Origin: Thermoplasmata archaeon
Lineage (GTDB): Archaea > Thermoplasmatota > Thermoplasmata > Thermoplasmatales > ARK-15
DNA: 32,191 nucleotides
Reading direction: 5' to 3'
Assembly (NCBI GenBank): GCA_023261755.1
Contig: JAGDXS010000023.1
Coordinates: 1-32,191, forward strand
Part shown: piece after piece, positions 19,601 to 27,074 of the stretch
Layout: each line of letters begins with the position of its first letter
Numbering within the stretch: position 1 is the stretch's first letter
Made by a program: the position numbers and the translations under genes
Notes under the pieces: model-generated
Database searches by the model: none
The model's input: the letters and a program-made list of their open reading frames with translations, nothing else
What the model was told of the DNA's origin: nothing

Positions 19601-22600
19601 ATATATTAGTAATGATCAGGCATTGAGGATAACAACATCATTCTATCCTAATGGCACTCCTAATTATTATATATTCCAGAATTTTGTTGTAAATGCTAGT
19701 TCACTTGACGGCGTTGCCTATTACCAAGAAGGAACAAACTCAACATATACTGCTGGAGAACCAGTTCTGAGTCACGTTAAACTTTATCTTGAAAATAATA
19801 CTTATGGTCTAAATTATACAACAATTGTTTCAAGCTCAGGTTATTATAAATTTTCAGATGTTCAGCCGCATACTTATAACATATATGCAAAAATTAATGG
19901 AACATTAGTTTATGTCATGAATGTAACTTTAAATGCTGGAATTAATATCACAAGAGACATTGCATTGAAACCTGATATAGTGAAAGGTGTTGTCATACTA
20001 CCGAACGGTGAACCTGCAATATATGCTAATGTTTATCTAATGAATAATGAAACTCTTACAACTGAAACAAACATTTTAGGTGCTTATATATTTTACGTTC
20101 CTCCTGGAAATTATACATTAAAGGTCTCTTATCCTGGATATTTTGCTCAGGAAAGGTTGATACATATTAGTTCTTGGAATGTTTCATCAACTGAAAATAT
20201 ACAATTGGAAAATGCATATGATTTAACAGGTACCGTTCTTGTAAATGGTAAACCTGCTTCGAATGCATTTGTTAAATTTACAGATGAATTCAACTCCACA
20301 GATACAGAAACTGTAATGACAAACTCGAATGGAGAATTTTCTTTACCATTATTGCAAAATTATTATTCTATTTACATTAATTATTTTGCAAATAATTCAA
20401 ATTATATTTACTTTGGAAATTATACACCAAATGGAAATTCATCCATGATTTTCAACCTGGAAAAGGCAGTATCAATTAGTGGCTTTGTAAAATACAAGAA
20501 GACAAATATTGGAGATGCTGAAATAATGCTGTTCTCAGGTCAAAATTTCATTAGGTCATATTCAAACAATTCAGGTTTTTACATGGTATATGTTACACCA
20601 GGGATTTATAATATTGGTGTCTTAGGATACAATGGATCAGCATCAATACCTTATGGATATTATTCACAAATAATAATCAATGGCAATTTATCCATGAATA
20701 TATATTTGAAAAATACAACAGAAATTAGTGGAACAGTTATGTATAACAATAATATAATAAAAGATAGTTTAGTTTTCTTAACGGGCCCATCTGGAATATT
20801 TTATGAAACGAATATATCATTCAATGGACGTTTCAATTTATTTACTACATTTAAAGATTACAATATATCTGCATGCATATATGGTTATGAGATGAAAACT
20901 TTACAAAACTATAACGGTAGTATTACAATAAATGTGATACCACAGAATATTAGCCTCCAGGGTAGCGTAACTTATAATCACATTTATAAGGGGCCTATTT
21001 ACCTAGAATTTTACAATTCTAATTATAATAAAAAAGTACAGGTTATAAATGGAAAATATGAGGTAGTATTACAGCCAGGTACATACAATGTTACAGCATT
21101 AACAGAATATTCCTACAGTAAAATACATCCAGATATTGCATACATAAATGTTGGTATTCTAAACCAAACTTATAATTTCCTAATAAATATTAACGCCACT
21201 GTATCATTGGTTCCTTTCGTTAAAAACATATACTGGTTCAATGAGAATGGAACATTGGTTAATTCTGGAAACAATGTTACATTGCCCGTTGGAAATTATA
21301 CTGTATATGCATATGAAGGAAACAAAGCACAAATATTGGGTATATCTGTTGCAAACAATAGCATTTACTCTCTTGATTTACAACAGGCATTCAACATAAG
21401 GGTAAACATAATAAATTATACAGGTGAAATAAATCTCACAATTATTAATTACAATATGAAAATAACAAAGCCTGTAAGTTCTTACGCGAATATATTATTA
21501 CCATATGGTTACTATAAGTTTTATGCAAATAAGAGAATTGCAAATCAATTCGCCTATTATGGAGAAAATTCAACTTATGTTTATGGAAATTCTAGCCTGA
21601 GCATTCATGTAAAGAAAATTCAATATATTTCATACATTTATGGATATGTTGAATATAACGAGCAACCTCTTTCATTTGCAACTATAAATATATTTGGAAA
21701 TAACAATAATTATGTAATTTCTTCAAATGCAAATGGATTTTATTCAATTTCCCTACCAGCTGGTGAATACACTTTATACGCATATTACATTTCAGCAGGA
21801 CAGTACTCCTATATAGGTAATTTAACAGTACCAGGCAATGGTTCTATGGAAAAGGATTTAAATCTTGTTGTTAGTTATAGGGCAAGTATTTTATTTACAG
21901 CTGGAAATACCACATATAGTGGATATTTCAATATAACCAATTCCCAAGTAAGTATGCAATTTTTCACACCAAATGGATTTTATTCAATAATATTGCCATC
22001 AGGGAATTACACATTCTATGCTAACACTACAGTCAAGGAATATGGTATGAGTGTAAATTATGTAATGAATAGGACATTCTATATATCATCAAATACATAT
22101 ATAAATGCTATATTTTATAGAATTAATGTAGATAAAATAGAAATGAAAACAATAACGCCTACAATTACCGCACAGGTTGGAGAGAATTTAACATATAACA
22201 TAAGTGTAAGCAATGTTGGAAACAGACCAGAAAATGTTTCAGTAGAGGCTGTCGGTGTATGGAACGTTTCATTTTCTGAAAGGTACTTAAAACTGATGCC
22301 TGGAGAAACAAAATATATAACTGCATATGTAATTGTTTCAGATAAAGCAAGTTTAGGTTTGAATTCCATTTCTATTAGGGGAATTTACAGGACCTCTATG
22401 ATTGCAGAAACACACATAGATGTTAATGTAACAACTTATCACAATGTATCATTCCAGTGGGGAAATCCATACATCATAGGAAAGAATTTATTTGTGAATC
22501 TTACAATCATTAACCATGGAAATGTTGTTGAAAACTTCACAAATCTTTATTTGAACTATTTGCAATTGAAATCCCTTGGATGGAACTATACAATACTCTA

Positions 22601-22919
22601 TCATAATAAGAATGCCACTCAAGTTCCAGTTTACACCTGGTCAAATTCAAATATAACAATAGAGCTAAGTCCAACTAAATATAATTCAGCAGAAGTATTT
22701 CCTGTAATATTTTCAGGTATGTCATATGGAATGGAATATACTACGAATAAAGAAATACACATTCCGCAGTTAAATGAATTAAAAACAAACATTCAGGCAG
22801 GAAATATTTCTTATGTTCTACCATCAACTTCAGCTCTGGTACTTGAGCTTATTGTAGCTACAATAGTAGTAGCATTTGCAATATTGCTATATGTTGCATT
22901 AACAAGGGTGAGAAAATGA
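16605..22919 (+). CDS. aglB: STT3/AglB oligosaccharyltransferase with giant C-terminal modular extension (2104 aa)
   Basis: Multi-TM N-terminus; 'GGSDSYYHERVIDYIV' acidic motif, 'TIAE' (TIxE-type) loop motif, 'SWWDYGFQEIEQGKHPAVADNFQNGYQ' WWDYG catalytic motif; then ~11 divergent carboxypeptidase-regulatory-like modules, a CARDB/NEW3-like region and a C-terminal TM helix. Exact start uncertain (Met at 16605 or nearby). Confidence 0.93.
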   Translation: MVKIHMRMSLSEERKRDLTVLILMVSIVLLGLFLRTYYVAIPSIQNGFAVSGGSDSYYHERVIDYIVATGHQLIRDPMLNYPIGMNDPRPPIFEWSVVAMAYLFLPFVGSMSNAIGYSLIMISAIFGALIAIPMYLMGKEAFNRKVGIISAFLIATSAANMMRSVASWGGYDVTILFFAVWTWYFLLKALKSINRSVWVENYLSLSSWKKGTKKFFSENKKAVVYSALSGISLATVTLMWQGFAYVEAIVLIYLVIQVFYNRFKNVSSFHILWITVIIGLFTYPISIPYYHADVTNIFTNSYFATPLYLMLFTIILILFIEFTSKLPWTFTYSLAAIFIAAIVLIGYFFVPSIMTYIYTGEGYFVKSPIYSTIAEAQAPSLGEVIMNVGVGLFFIFVAGFVYMIYEMRKNRGEYYLFFIIFSVVSVYMAFSAARFIYEASPAFIFPAAYMLDLIITKLNLKEISQTLRSFTFSWRVALKKGLKWTKIVAIILIAFFIILPNMWGAVDSAIPYNTKNTYDQQIYNVMPQIFRPQNYTPPWYLGAYGVELDTNQTDPWISALNWLSTQDTNLPPSQRPAFLSWWDYGFQEIEQGKHPAVADNFQNGYQIAGQFITAQNESQAISLLIARLLDSSLFNSTYGPQVKQALIQYLGINETDKIISYYTNLSKDPKPYIEEVLSDPSYYGNYSTDLLSELNVSPGFSIPNTRYIMIKADLSNKYPENVLVNLYDDIESITGLGIGYFATDYRLFPFSGTDTGIFYAPAYLSGRVVENVNGEVIPTDFYTIEAVASDGTTYPINETPPNAQIVNYQITYKQMFFDSMLYRAFVGYSGLNLGIGPYIPGLTSNMSYYPIMPAWNLTHFEVVYSISFWNPYKDYQNHSKAWKVVPLQEAYYLQKTNNGTVVLMPPANDTLPQDVVIIKYYPGAIIQGRVLLSNGQPMDHVLVTLYDQYGIPHDYNYTNSTGYYTLYGVAGNDTIEVSTNGGFNKLYLSENTILSSKQIYISNDQALRITTSFYPNGTPNYYIFQNFVVNASSLDGVAYYQEGTNSTYTAGEPVLSHVKLYLENNTYGLNYTTIVSSSGYYKFSDVQPHTYNIYAKINGTLVYVMNVTLNAGINITRDIALKPDIVKGVVILPNGEPAIYANVYLMNNETLTTETNILGAYIFYVPPGNYTLKVSYPGYFAQERLIHISSWNVSSTENIQLENAYDLTGTVLVNGKPASNAFVKFTDEFNSTDTETVMTNSNGEFSLPLLQNYYSIYINYFANNSNYIYFGNYTPNGNSSMIFNLEKAVSISGFVKYKKTNIGDAEIMLFSGQNFIRSYSNNSGFYMVYVTPGIYNIGVLGYNGSASIPYGYYSQIIINGNLSMNIYLKNTTEISGTVMYNNNIIKDSLVFLTGPSGIFYETNISFNGRFNLFTTFKDYNISACIYGYEMKTLQNYNGSITINVIPQNISLQGSVTYNHIYKGPIYLEFYNSNYNKKVQVINGKYEVVLQPGTYNVTALTEYSYSKIHPDIAYINVGILNQTYNFLININATVSLVPFVKNIYWFNENGTLVNSGNNVTLPVGNYTVYAYEGNKAQILGISVANNSIYSLDLQQAFNIRVNIINYTGEINLTIINYNMKITKPVSSYANILLPYGYYKFYANKRIANQFAYYGENSTYVYGNSSLSIHVKKIQYISYIYGYVEYNEQPLSFATINIFGNNNNYVISSNANGFYSISLPAGEYTLYAYYISAGQYSYIGNLTVPGNGSMEKDLNLVVSYRASILFTAGNTTYSGYFNITNSQVSMQFFTPNGFYSIILPSGNYTFYANTTVKEYGMSVNYVMNRTFYISSNTYINAIFYRINVDKIEMKTITPTITAQVGENLTYNISVSNVGNRPENVSVEAVGVWNVSFSERYLKLMPGETKYITAYVIVSDKASLGLNSISIRGIYRTSMIAETHIDVNVTTYHNVSFQWGNPYIIGKNLFVNLTIINHGNVVENFTNLYLNYLQLKSLGWNYTILYHNKNATQVPVYTWSNSNITIELSPTKYNSAEVFPVIFSGMSYGMEYTTNKEIHIPQLNELKTNIQAGNISYVLPSTSALVLELIVATIVVAFAILLYVALTRVRK

Positions 22920-23671
22920 AAATCAAGAGTTTAATTTTAATTTCTCTCATTATATTTTCATTGACTATTCCACTAAGCCAGGCAAGGCCAGTATCAGTAA
23001 ATATAACAGGTCCAACAACAGTAGGAATCAATGATACATATGAATATAAAATAGTTGTATCAGGGTTTTTTGAAGAATATGGTTTTCATCTATTCCTCTC
23101 TGGAAATAATCTAACAGGCGCGACTAAAAATGAGCTATATGGCTATTCATTTAATACGAATATATTCTACGCTAATGTAACATTCCCATCTGTTCCTGAA
23201 GTAGTCTACATTTATGTTCTCGGAATTGGCATAAATAATGGTAGCAATCCAGTCTCAACAATATCTTACATAAAAGTTAATGTAATAAAATCAACGCCCA
23301 TATCAGTGGAAATAAAAAATCCATCCCAATATAAAGTGAGCAATGTAACAGTTACATTCTTCTTGAATGGAAAATACATAGGCACATCCAACATAAGTTC
23401 AATTAATCCCAACGGTACTGCAAGCGCAACCTTATATTATGTGGGCAGTTTTGTACAGGGTGTGAATGTTATTTCAGTAAGAATTAATTCACAGGTACTT
23501 AAATTTTCGAATGGTTCAAATGTTACAAGCATATATTTTAATTATGGTCCATTACCTAATTATACCTGGGTCTGGTATACATTTGCAGGCATAGCCATAG
23601 TGATAATTTTCTTCGTCCTAATGTTTAGGTCAAGCAGAAAAACAACAAACATACCAAAATGGAAAAGGTAA
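22916..23671 (+). CDS. secreted, C-terminally membrane-anchored surface protein
   Basis: N-terminal signal peptide 'MKIKSLILISLIIFSLTIPLSQA', multiple N-x-S/T sequons, C-terminal TM 'WYTFAGIAIVIIFFVLMF' with basic tail; ATGA overlap with aglB. Confidence 0.8.
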   Translation: MKIKSLILISLIIFSLTIPLSQARPVSVNITGPTTVGINDTYEYKIVVSGFFEEYGFHLFLSGNNLTGATKNELYGYSFNTNIFYANVTFPSVPEVVYIYVLGIGINNGSNPVSTISYIKVNVIKSTPISVEIKNPSQYKVSNVTVTFFLNGKYIGTSNISSINPNGTASATLYYVGSFVQGVNVISVRINSQVLKFSNGSNVTSIYFNYGPLPNYTWVWYTFAGIAIVIIFFVLMFRSSRKTTNIPKWKR

Positions 23672-23674
23672 AAA

Positions 23675-24382
23675 TTATTTTTTTTGAATTTTTATTGCAT
23701 TTTCAATATCCATTTCCCCACTTAATACTTTAATAGCTAATTTTTTAGATATTGTAATTTCGTTGTTGCTTAATAATCTACTTCTTCTTTGAACTTCTGA
23801 TATCTCTCCATTTTTAAATCTCCTATACATTCTCTTATTTATTAATTCTCCCTTTTTCATTGCAATTTTCCTTGCAGCTTCAATATTCCTATTTTTTATA
23901 GGAGATGTTTTTGTTTCATCCACAAGTTCAATATCAAAATATCCTAGAATATCATTTATTATTCTATTTCTATCAGGGATATCCCCCATACCAATTCTTA
24001 TTAGAAATTTATTGGGTGAATAATCGTTTTTTACAGAATTAAGAATGTTTTTCACATTTTTTAAATCGTTCAATTCAAATTCTTCAAGCGTAACACCATC
24101 ACCCATGATTACAATGCCCGTTCTAAGGCCAGGATCTATACCTACAACAATTTCTTGAAATCTCTCCTTTCCATAATTATAACTTAATGCTCTTCTTAAG
24201 GATCTTTTTATATCATCTATTATTATTTCTTTTGGAAAATTTCTTGGTTTATCCGTCAAAACAACAGAAACTTTTTCAGATGAATCCTGATGCAGATCAT
24301 AAAATCCTATATTTCTCTTTTTTAATTCATTTACAAGCTGAAAATATATTTTGAAATTTTCAACGTAAATACCTATTTTCAT
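23675..24382 (-). CDS. RNase H-fold (RuvC/YqgF/DUF460-like) protein
   Basis: 'EIVVGIDPGLRTGIVIMGDGVTLEEF' RuvC-like first strand with Asp; 'VDETKTSP' and 'NRNIEAARKIAMKKGE' at expected later positions. Confidence 0.6.
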   Translation of the reverse strand: MKIGIYVENFKIYFQLVNELKKRNIGFYDLHQDSSEKVSVVLTDKPRNFPKEIIIDDIKRSLRRALSYNYGKERFQEIVVGIDPGLRTGIVIMGDGVTLEEFELNDLKNVKNILNSVKNDYSPNKFLIRIGMGDIPDRNRIINDILGYFDIELVDETKTSPIKNRNIEAARKIAMKKGELINKRMYRRFKNGEISEVQRRSRLLSNNEITISKKLAIKVLSGEMDIENAIKIQKK

Positions 24383-24408
24383 TTATTGTTTATTATGCAA
24401 TATAATAT

Positions 24409-25071
24409 TTAAATATTTTTCTCGCAGAAATGATTTATTGGGCAGGTATCGCATGAAGGTGATTTTTTACAGTATCTTTTTGCCAATTCTACCAATAAAG
24501 CGTGAAATTCTTTCAAATTTTCAGTGTTGTAATTAAAATTTTTTTCAATTTGCATTTTTATAGTTTCATAATCTCTCAAATCAAATCCAATTCTTTTGAA
24601 TATTCTTAAGGTATATGAATCCACTACAAAAACGGGTTTATCCATTGCATAAAGTATTATGGAATCAGCAGTTTCTTTTCCTATTCCTTTAATTGAAAGT
24701 AAAAATTTTCTTGCTTCATTTACTTCTTGATTTAAAAAATTCTCAAGTGATCCATAATTTGAATGTATGGAATATACTAGAGATTTCAATCTATTTGCCT
24801 TTTGCCTGTAAAAGCCCGAGGATTTTATTTCATTGGCTAAAACCTCTACACTTAAATTATATATTACATTAAAATCCAGAAGGTTTTTTAATTTAAGATT
24901 TTTTATACTTTTTTCTACATTTTTCCATGAAGTGTTTTGTGTTAATATTGCACCTACGATTACTTCAAATTTAGTGTCAGCAGGCCACCAGCCCTGAGGA
25001 CCAAATGCATTATATAGAAAACTATAAAGGTCTGAGATTGAGAAATTATTTTTGTTTTTCAATGAATTCAT
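24409..25071 (-). CDS. HhH-GPD DNA glycosylase with C-terminal 4Fe-4S loop (endonuclease III / MagIII-like)
   Basis: 'GPQGWWPADTKFEVIVGAILTQNTSWKNVEKSI', 'LLSIKGIGKETADSIILYAMDKPVFVVDSYTLRI' HhH-GPD, 'CKKSPSCDTCPINHFC' Fe-S cysteines. Confidence 0.9.
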   Translation of the reverse strand: MNSLKNKNNFSISDLYSFLYNAFGPQGWWPADTKFEVIVGAILTQNTSWKNVEKSIKNLKLKNLLDFNVIYNLSVEVLANEIKSSGFYRQKANRLKSLVYSIHSNYGSLENFLNQEVNEARKFLLSIKGIGKETADSIILYAMDKPVFVVDSYTLRIFKRIGFDLRDYETIKMQIEKNFNYNTENLKEFHALLVELAKRYCKKSPSCDTCPINHFCEKNI

Positions 25072-25366
25072 CCTTGATCTTTTTTGGGTCCATTCCAGAT
25101 GGTGAAATTATTGCGTAAAAATCTCTAGGCCCATTTGGAAACATTATAACGTTACCTTCATCGCCATAAATTGTAAGAAGTTCTGGATCTTTAAAATGAA
25201 GTTCATCATAAGCAGTAGATGCACCACCAAAAACTGTTGCACACATAATAGAAAATGTTTCTTTATCAACGTAATCAGGCAATATACCCTCGATCAGGGT
25301 ACCATCACGCCTTATTAATGTGGCACCAATGAGCCCTAGATCCTTAATAACTTGATCATTGATCAT
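25046..25366 (-). CDS. roadblock/LC7-like domain protein
   Basis: ~106 aa 'DLGLIGATLIRRDGTLIEGILPDYVDKETFSIMCATVFGGASTAYDEL...LLTIYGDEGNVIMFPNGPRDFYAIIS' fits the roadblock pattern. Confidence 0.6.
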   Translation of the reverse strand: MINDQVIKDLGLIGATLIRRDGTLIEGILPDYVDKETFSIMCATVFGGASTAYDELHFKDPELLTIYGDEGNVIMFPNGPRDFYAIISPSGMDPKKIKDEFIEKQK

Positions 25367-25512
25367 ATTAATTTCACTTTAAGGAAACAATTATTGTATT
25401 ATAAAATATTTTATAAACTTTTCCATAAAAATTCTCTAACTTTTGTAAATTTTTAAAAAATCAAATATATGCTTTTTAATTGTTTTTAATTATTTATATT
25501 AATATATTAAAT

Positions 25513-26379
25513 TTATCTCATTGTAGTAACATATACCTTATCCGATGTTACAACAAATGTGTGCTCAAATTGTGTTACCATACCTCTCTTTTTTTCTTTT
25601 AAAATAGGAAACTTATACACGTTTTTATTTGTCATGAGTGAATTAATGAGTTTCTCTGAATTTGAAAAATCTTTGTATATCCACCTGGTACAGAATGGTA
25701 ATGTTCTATATTTTTCATATACCACTCTATTATCAGGATCTTCCCTAATGATTTGCATAATGTTTCCAAATTTTCCCTCTTTTACAAAACCTGCGCCATC
25801 TGTTGCAAAAGGTTCTATTGCAAAAGCCATTCCTGCATCAATTCTTGTTGAATTTCCATCATCATAGTTAGGTATGCTAATTCCAGCGTGAAGAATATAC
25901 TGCTTAAGCTGGTGACCAGTTAAATTGTAAATTGGTTTATAGCCAAATTGGTATATTGAATTTTCAATTATTTTACCTATTTCCCCTATTGATATGCCAG
26001 GGCGGATTTCTTTAATTACATTATTCAAAGCATTTCTGCTTGCATTAATAAGGCTAGAATCATTATTACCAACTTGAAATGTTATAGCAGTATCAGCGAT
26101 GTAGCCATCTATATGAGCACCTAAATCCAATTTTATAATATCATTTTTCCTAAATATACGGTCATCTTTGTAACCGGGGCTGTAATGCGCCGCCTCATCA
26201 TTTACGCTCAAGTTTACAGGAAAAGCAAGAGCTGCATTATTTTTAATAATAAAATTTTCTATTTCATCTGCAACATCTTCAGCTTTTTTACCTTCACTTA
26301 TAATACCAATACCAAATTTTATAGCTTCAGCAGCTATTTTTCCTGCTTTTAAGTAATTTTCAATTTCATTTTGATTCAT
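25513..26379 (-). CDS. map: methionine aminopeptidase, type II (archaeal)
   Basis: 'AFPVNLSVNDEAAHYSPGYKDDRIFRKNDIIKLDLGAHIDGYIADTAITF', 'GHQLKQYILHAGISIPNY', 'AIEPFAT', 'QFEHTFVVT' metal-ligand motifs. Confidence 0.95.
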   Translation of the reverse strand: MNQNEIENYLKAGKIAAEAIKFGIGIISEGKKAEDVADEIENFIIKNNAALAFPVNLSVNDEAAHYSPGYKDDRIFRKNDIIKLDLGAHIDGYIADTAITFQVGNNDSSLINASRNALNNVIKEIRPGISIGEIGKIIENSIYQFGYKPIYNLTGHQLKQYILHAGISIPNYDDGNSTRIDAGMAFAIEPFATDGAGFVKEGKFGNIMQIIREDPDNRVVYEKYRTLPFCTRWIYKDFSNSEKLINSLMTNKNVYKFPILKEKKRGMVTQFEHTFVVTSDKVYVTTMR

Positions 26380-26953
26380 ATAGGGAAATCACCCTATTAA
26401 AAGGTATTGCGCCCTCCCTTATTAGTCTTGGTGTTTTTCCAGTTAAATCTATAACAGTTGAAGGAATGCCACTGCAAGGACCACAATCAAGATATATATC
26501 AACTTTGTCTTTTAATTGTTCGTAAGAATCTAATACCGTCACAGGATTCTTTCCTCCATGTAAATTTGCACTTGTTAAAGTAATTGGACCGGCATACTCC
26601 ATTATTTTTTTTATTTGCTCATTTTTGGGTATCCTTATTCCAACGGTATCTCCAGCTATGTATTTCGGCACTTTTTTATTTTTTAGGACTATGGTAATAA
26701 GATAGCTCCAGTCCTCTTTGAGAATTTTATATACAAAATCAACTGGTTCTGCTATTTCCTCAAGCATGTTAATATCTTTAACCCCTACAGGTACAGGTAT
26801 ACTTTCAGATCTTCCTTTTATGGTATATATATCCTTTGATTTATCAGAATATATATTTATAGAAAGTGCATATAAAGTATCTGCAGGTAATACAGCAAAA
26901 TTAAATTTTACCATAGGCGCAATTTTTTCCAATTCAAAGCACTTATAAATCAA
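26366..26953 (-). CDS. tsaC: Sua5/YciO/YrdC-family threonylcarbamoyl-AMP synthase (YrdC domain only)
   Basis: 'FAVLPADTLYALSINIYSD', 'IYTIKGRSESIPVPVGV', 'VGIRIPKN', 'GPITLTSANLHGGKNP', 'GIPSTVIDLTGKTPRLIREGAIPF'; TTG start 4 nt from tRNA-Asn. Confidence 0.9.
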   Translation of the reverse strand: MIYKCFELEKIAPMVKFNFAVLPADTLYALSINIYSDKSKDIYTIKGRSESIPVPVGVKDINMLEEIAEPVDFVYKILKEDWSYLITIVLKNKKVPKYIAGDTVGIRIPKNEQIKKIMEYAGPITLTSANLHGGKNPVTVLDSYEQLKDKVDIYLDCGPCSGIPSTVIDLTGKTPRLIREGAIPFNRVISLYESK

Positions 26954-26957
26954 GGAG

Positions 26958-27030
26958 CGCCGCCGGTCGGATTCGAACCGACGACCGCCCGGTTAACAGC
27001 CGGGCGCTCCACCAGCTAAGCTACGGCGGC
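26958..27030 (-). tRNA. tRNA-Asn (anticodon GTT)
   Basis: Reverse complement GCCGCCGTAGCTTAGCTGGTGGAGCGCCCGGCTGTTAACCGGGCGGTCGTCGGTTCGAATCCGACCGGCGGCG; acceptor GCCGCCG/CGGCGGC, anticodon stem CCCGG/CCGGG with loop CTGTTAA; T-loop TTCGAAT. Confidence 0.97.
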
Positions 27031-27042
27031 TGACAAAAACAT

Positions 27043-27074
27043 AAAAGTAAAAGTGTATTAAAACTTTTACTTTT
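27043..27074. repeat. 12-bp perfect inverted repeat (AAAAGTAAAAGT-8 nt-ACTTTTACTTTT)
   Basis: Read directly: aaaagtaaaagt (27043-27054), loop gtattaaa, acttttactttt (27063-27074); overlaps the rfcS stop codon and sits just upstream of tRNA-Asn. Confidence 0.85.

Noticed and set aside
19371-22100. Repetitive coding region considered as a CRISPR or DNA satellite
   Set aside because: Repeats are protein-level, highly diverged and in frame; no regular spacer structure.
25399-25416. 18-nt perfect palindrome TTATAAAATATTTTATAA
   Set aside because: Pure A/T in a very AT-rich intergenic region; most simply a TATA-box region for the roadblock gene, and A/T-only palindromes are expected by chance here.
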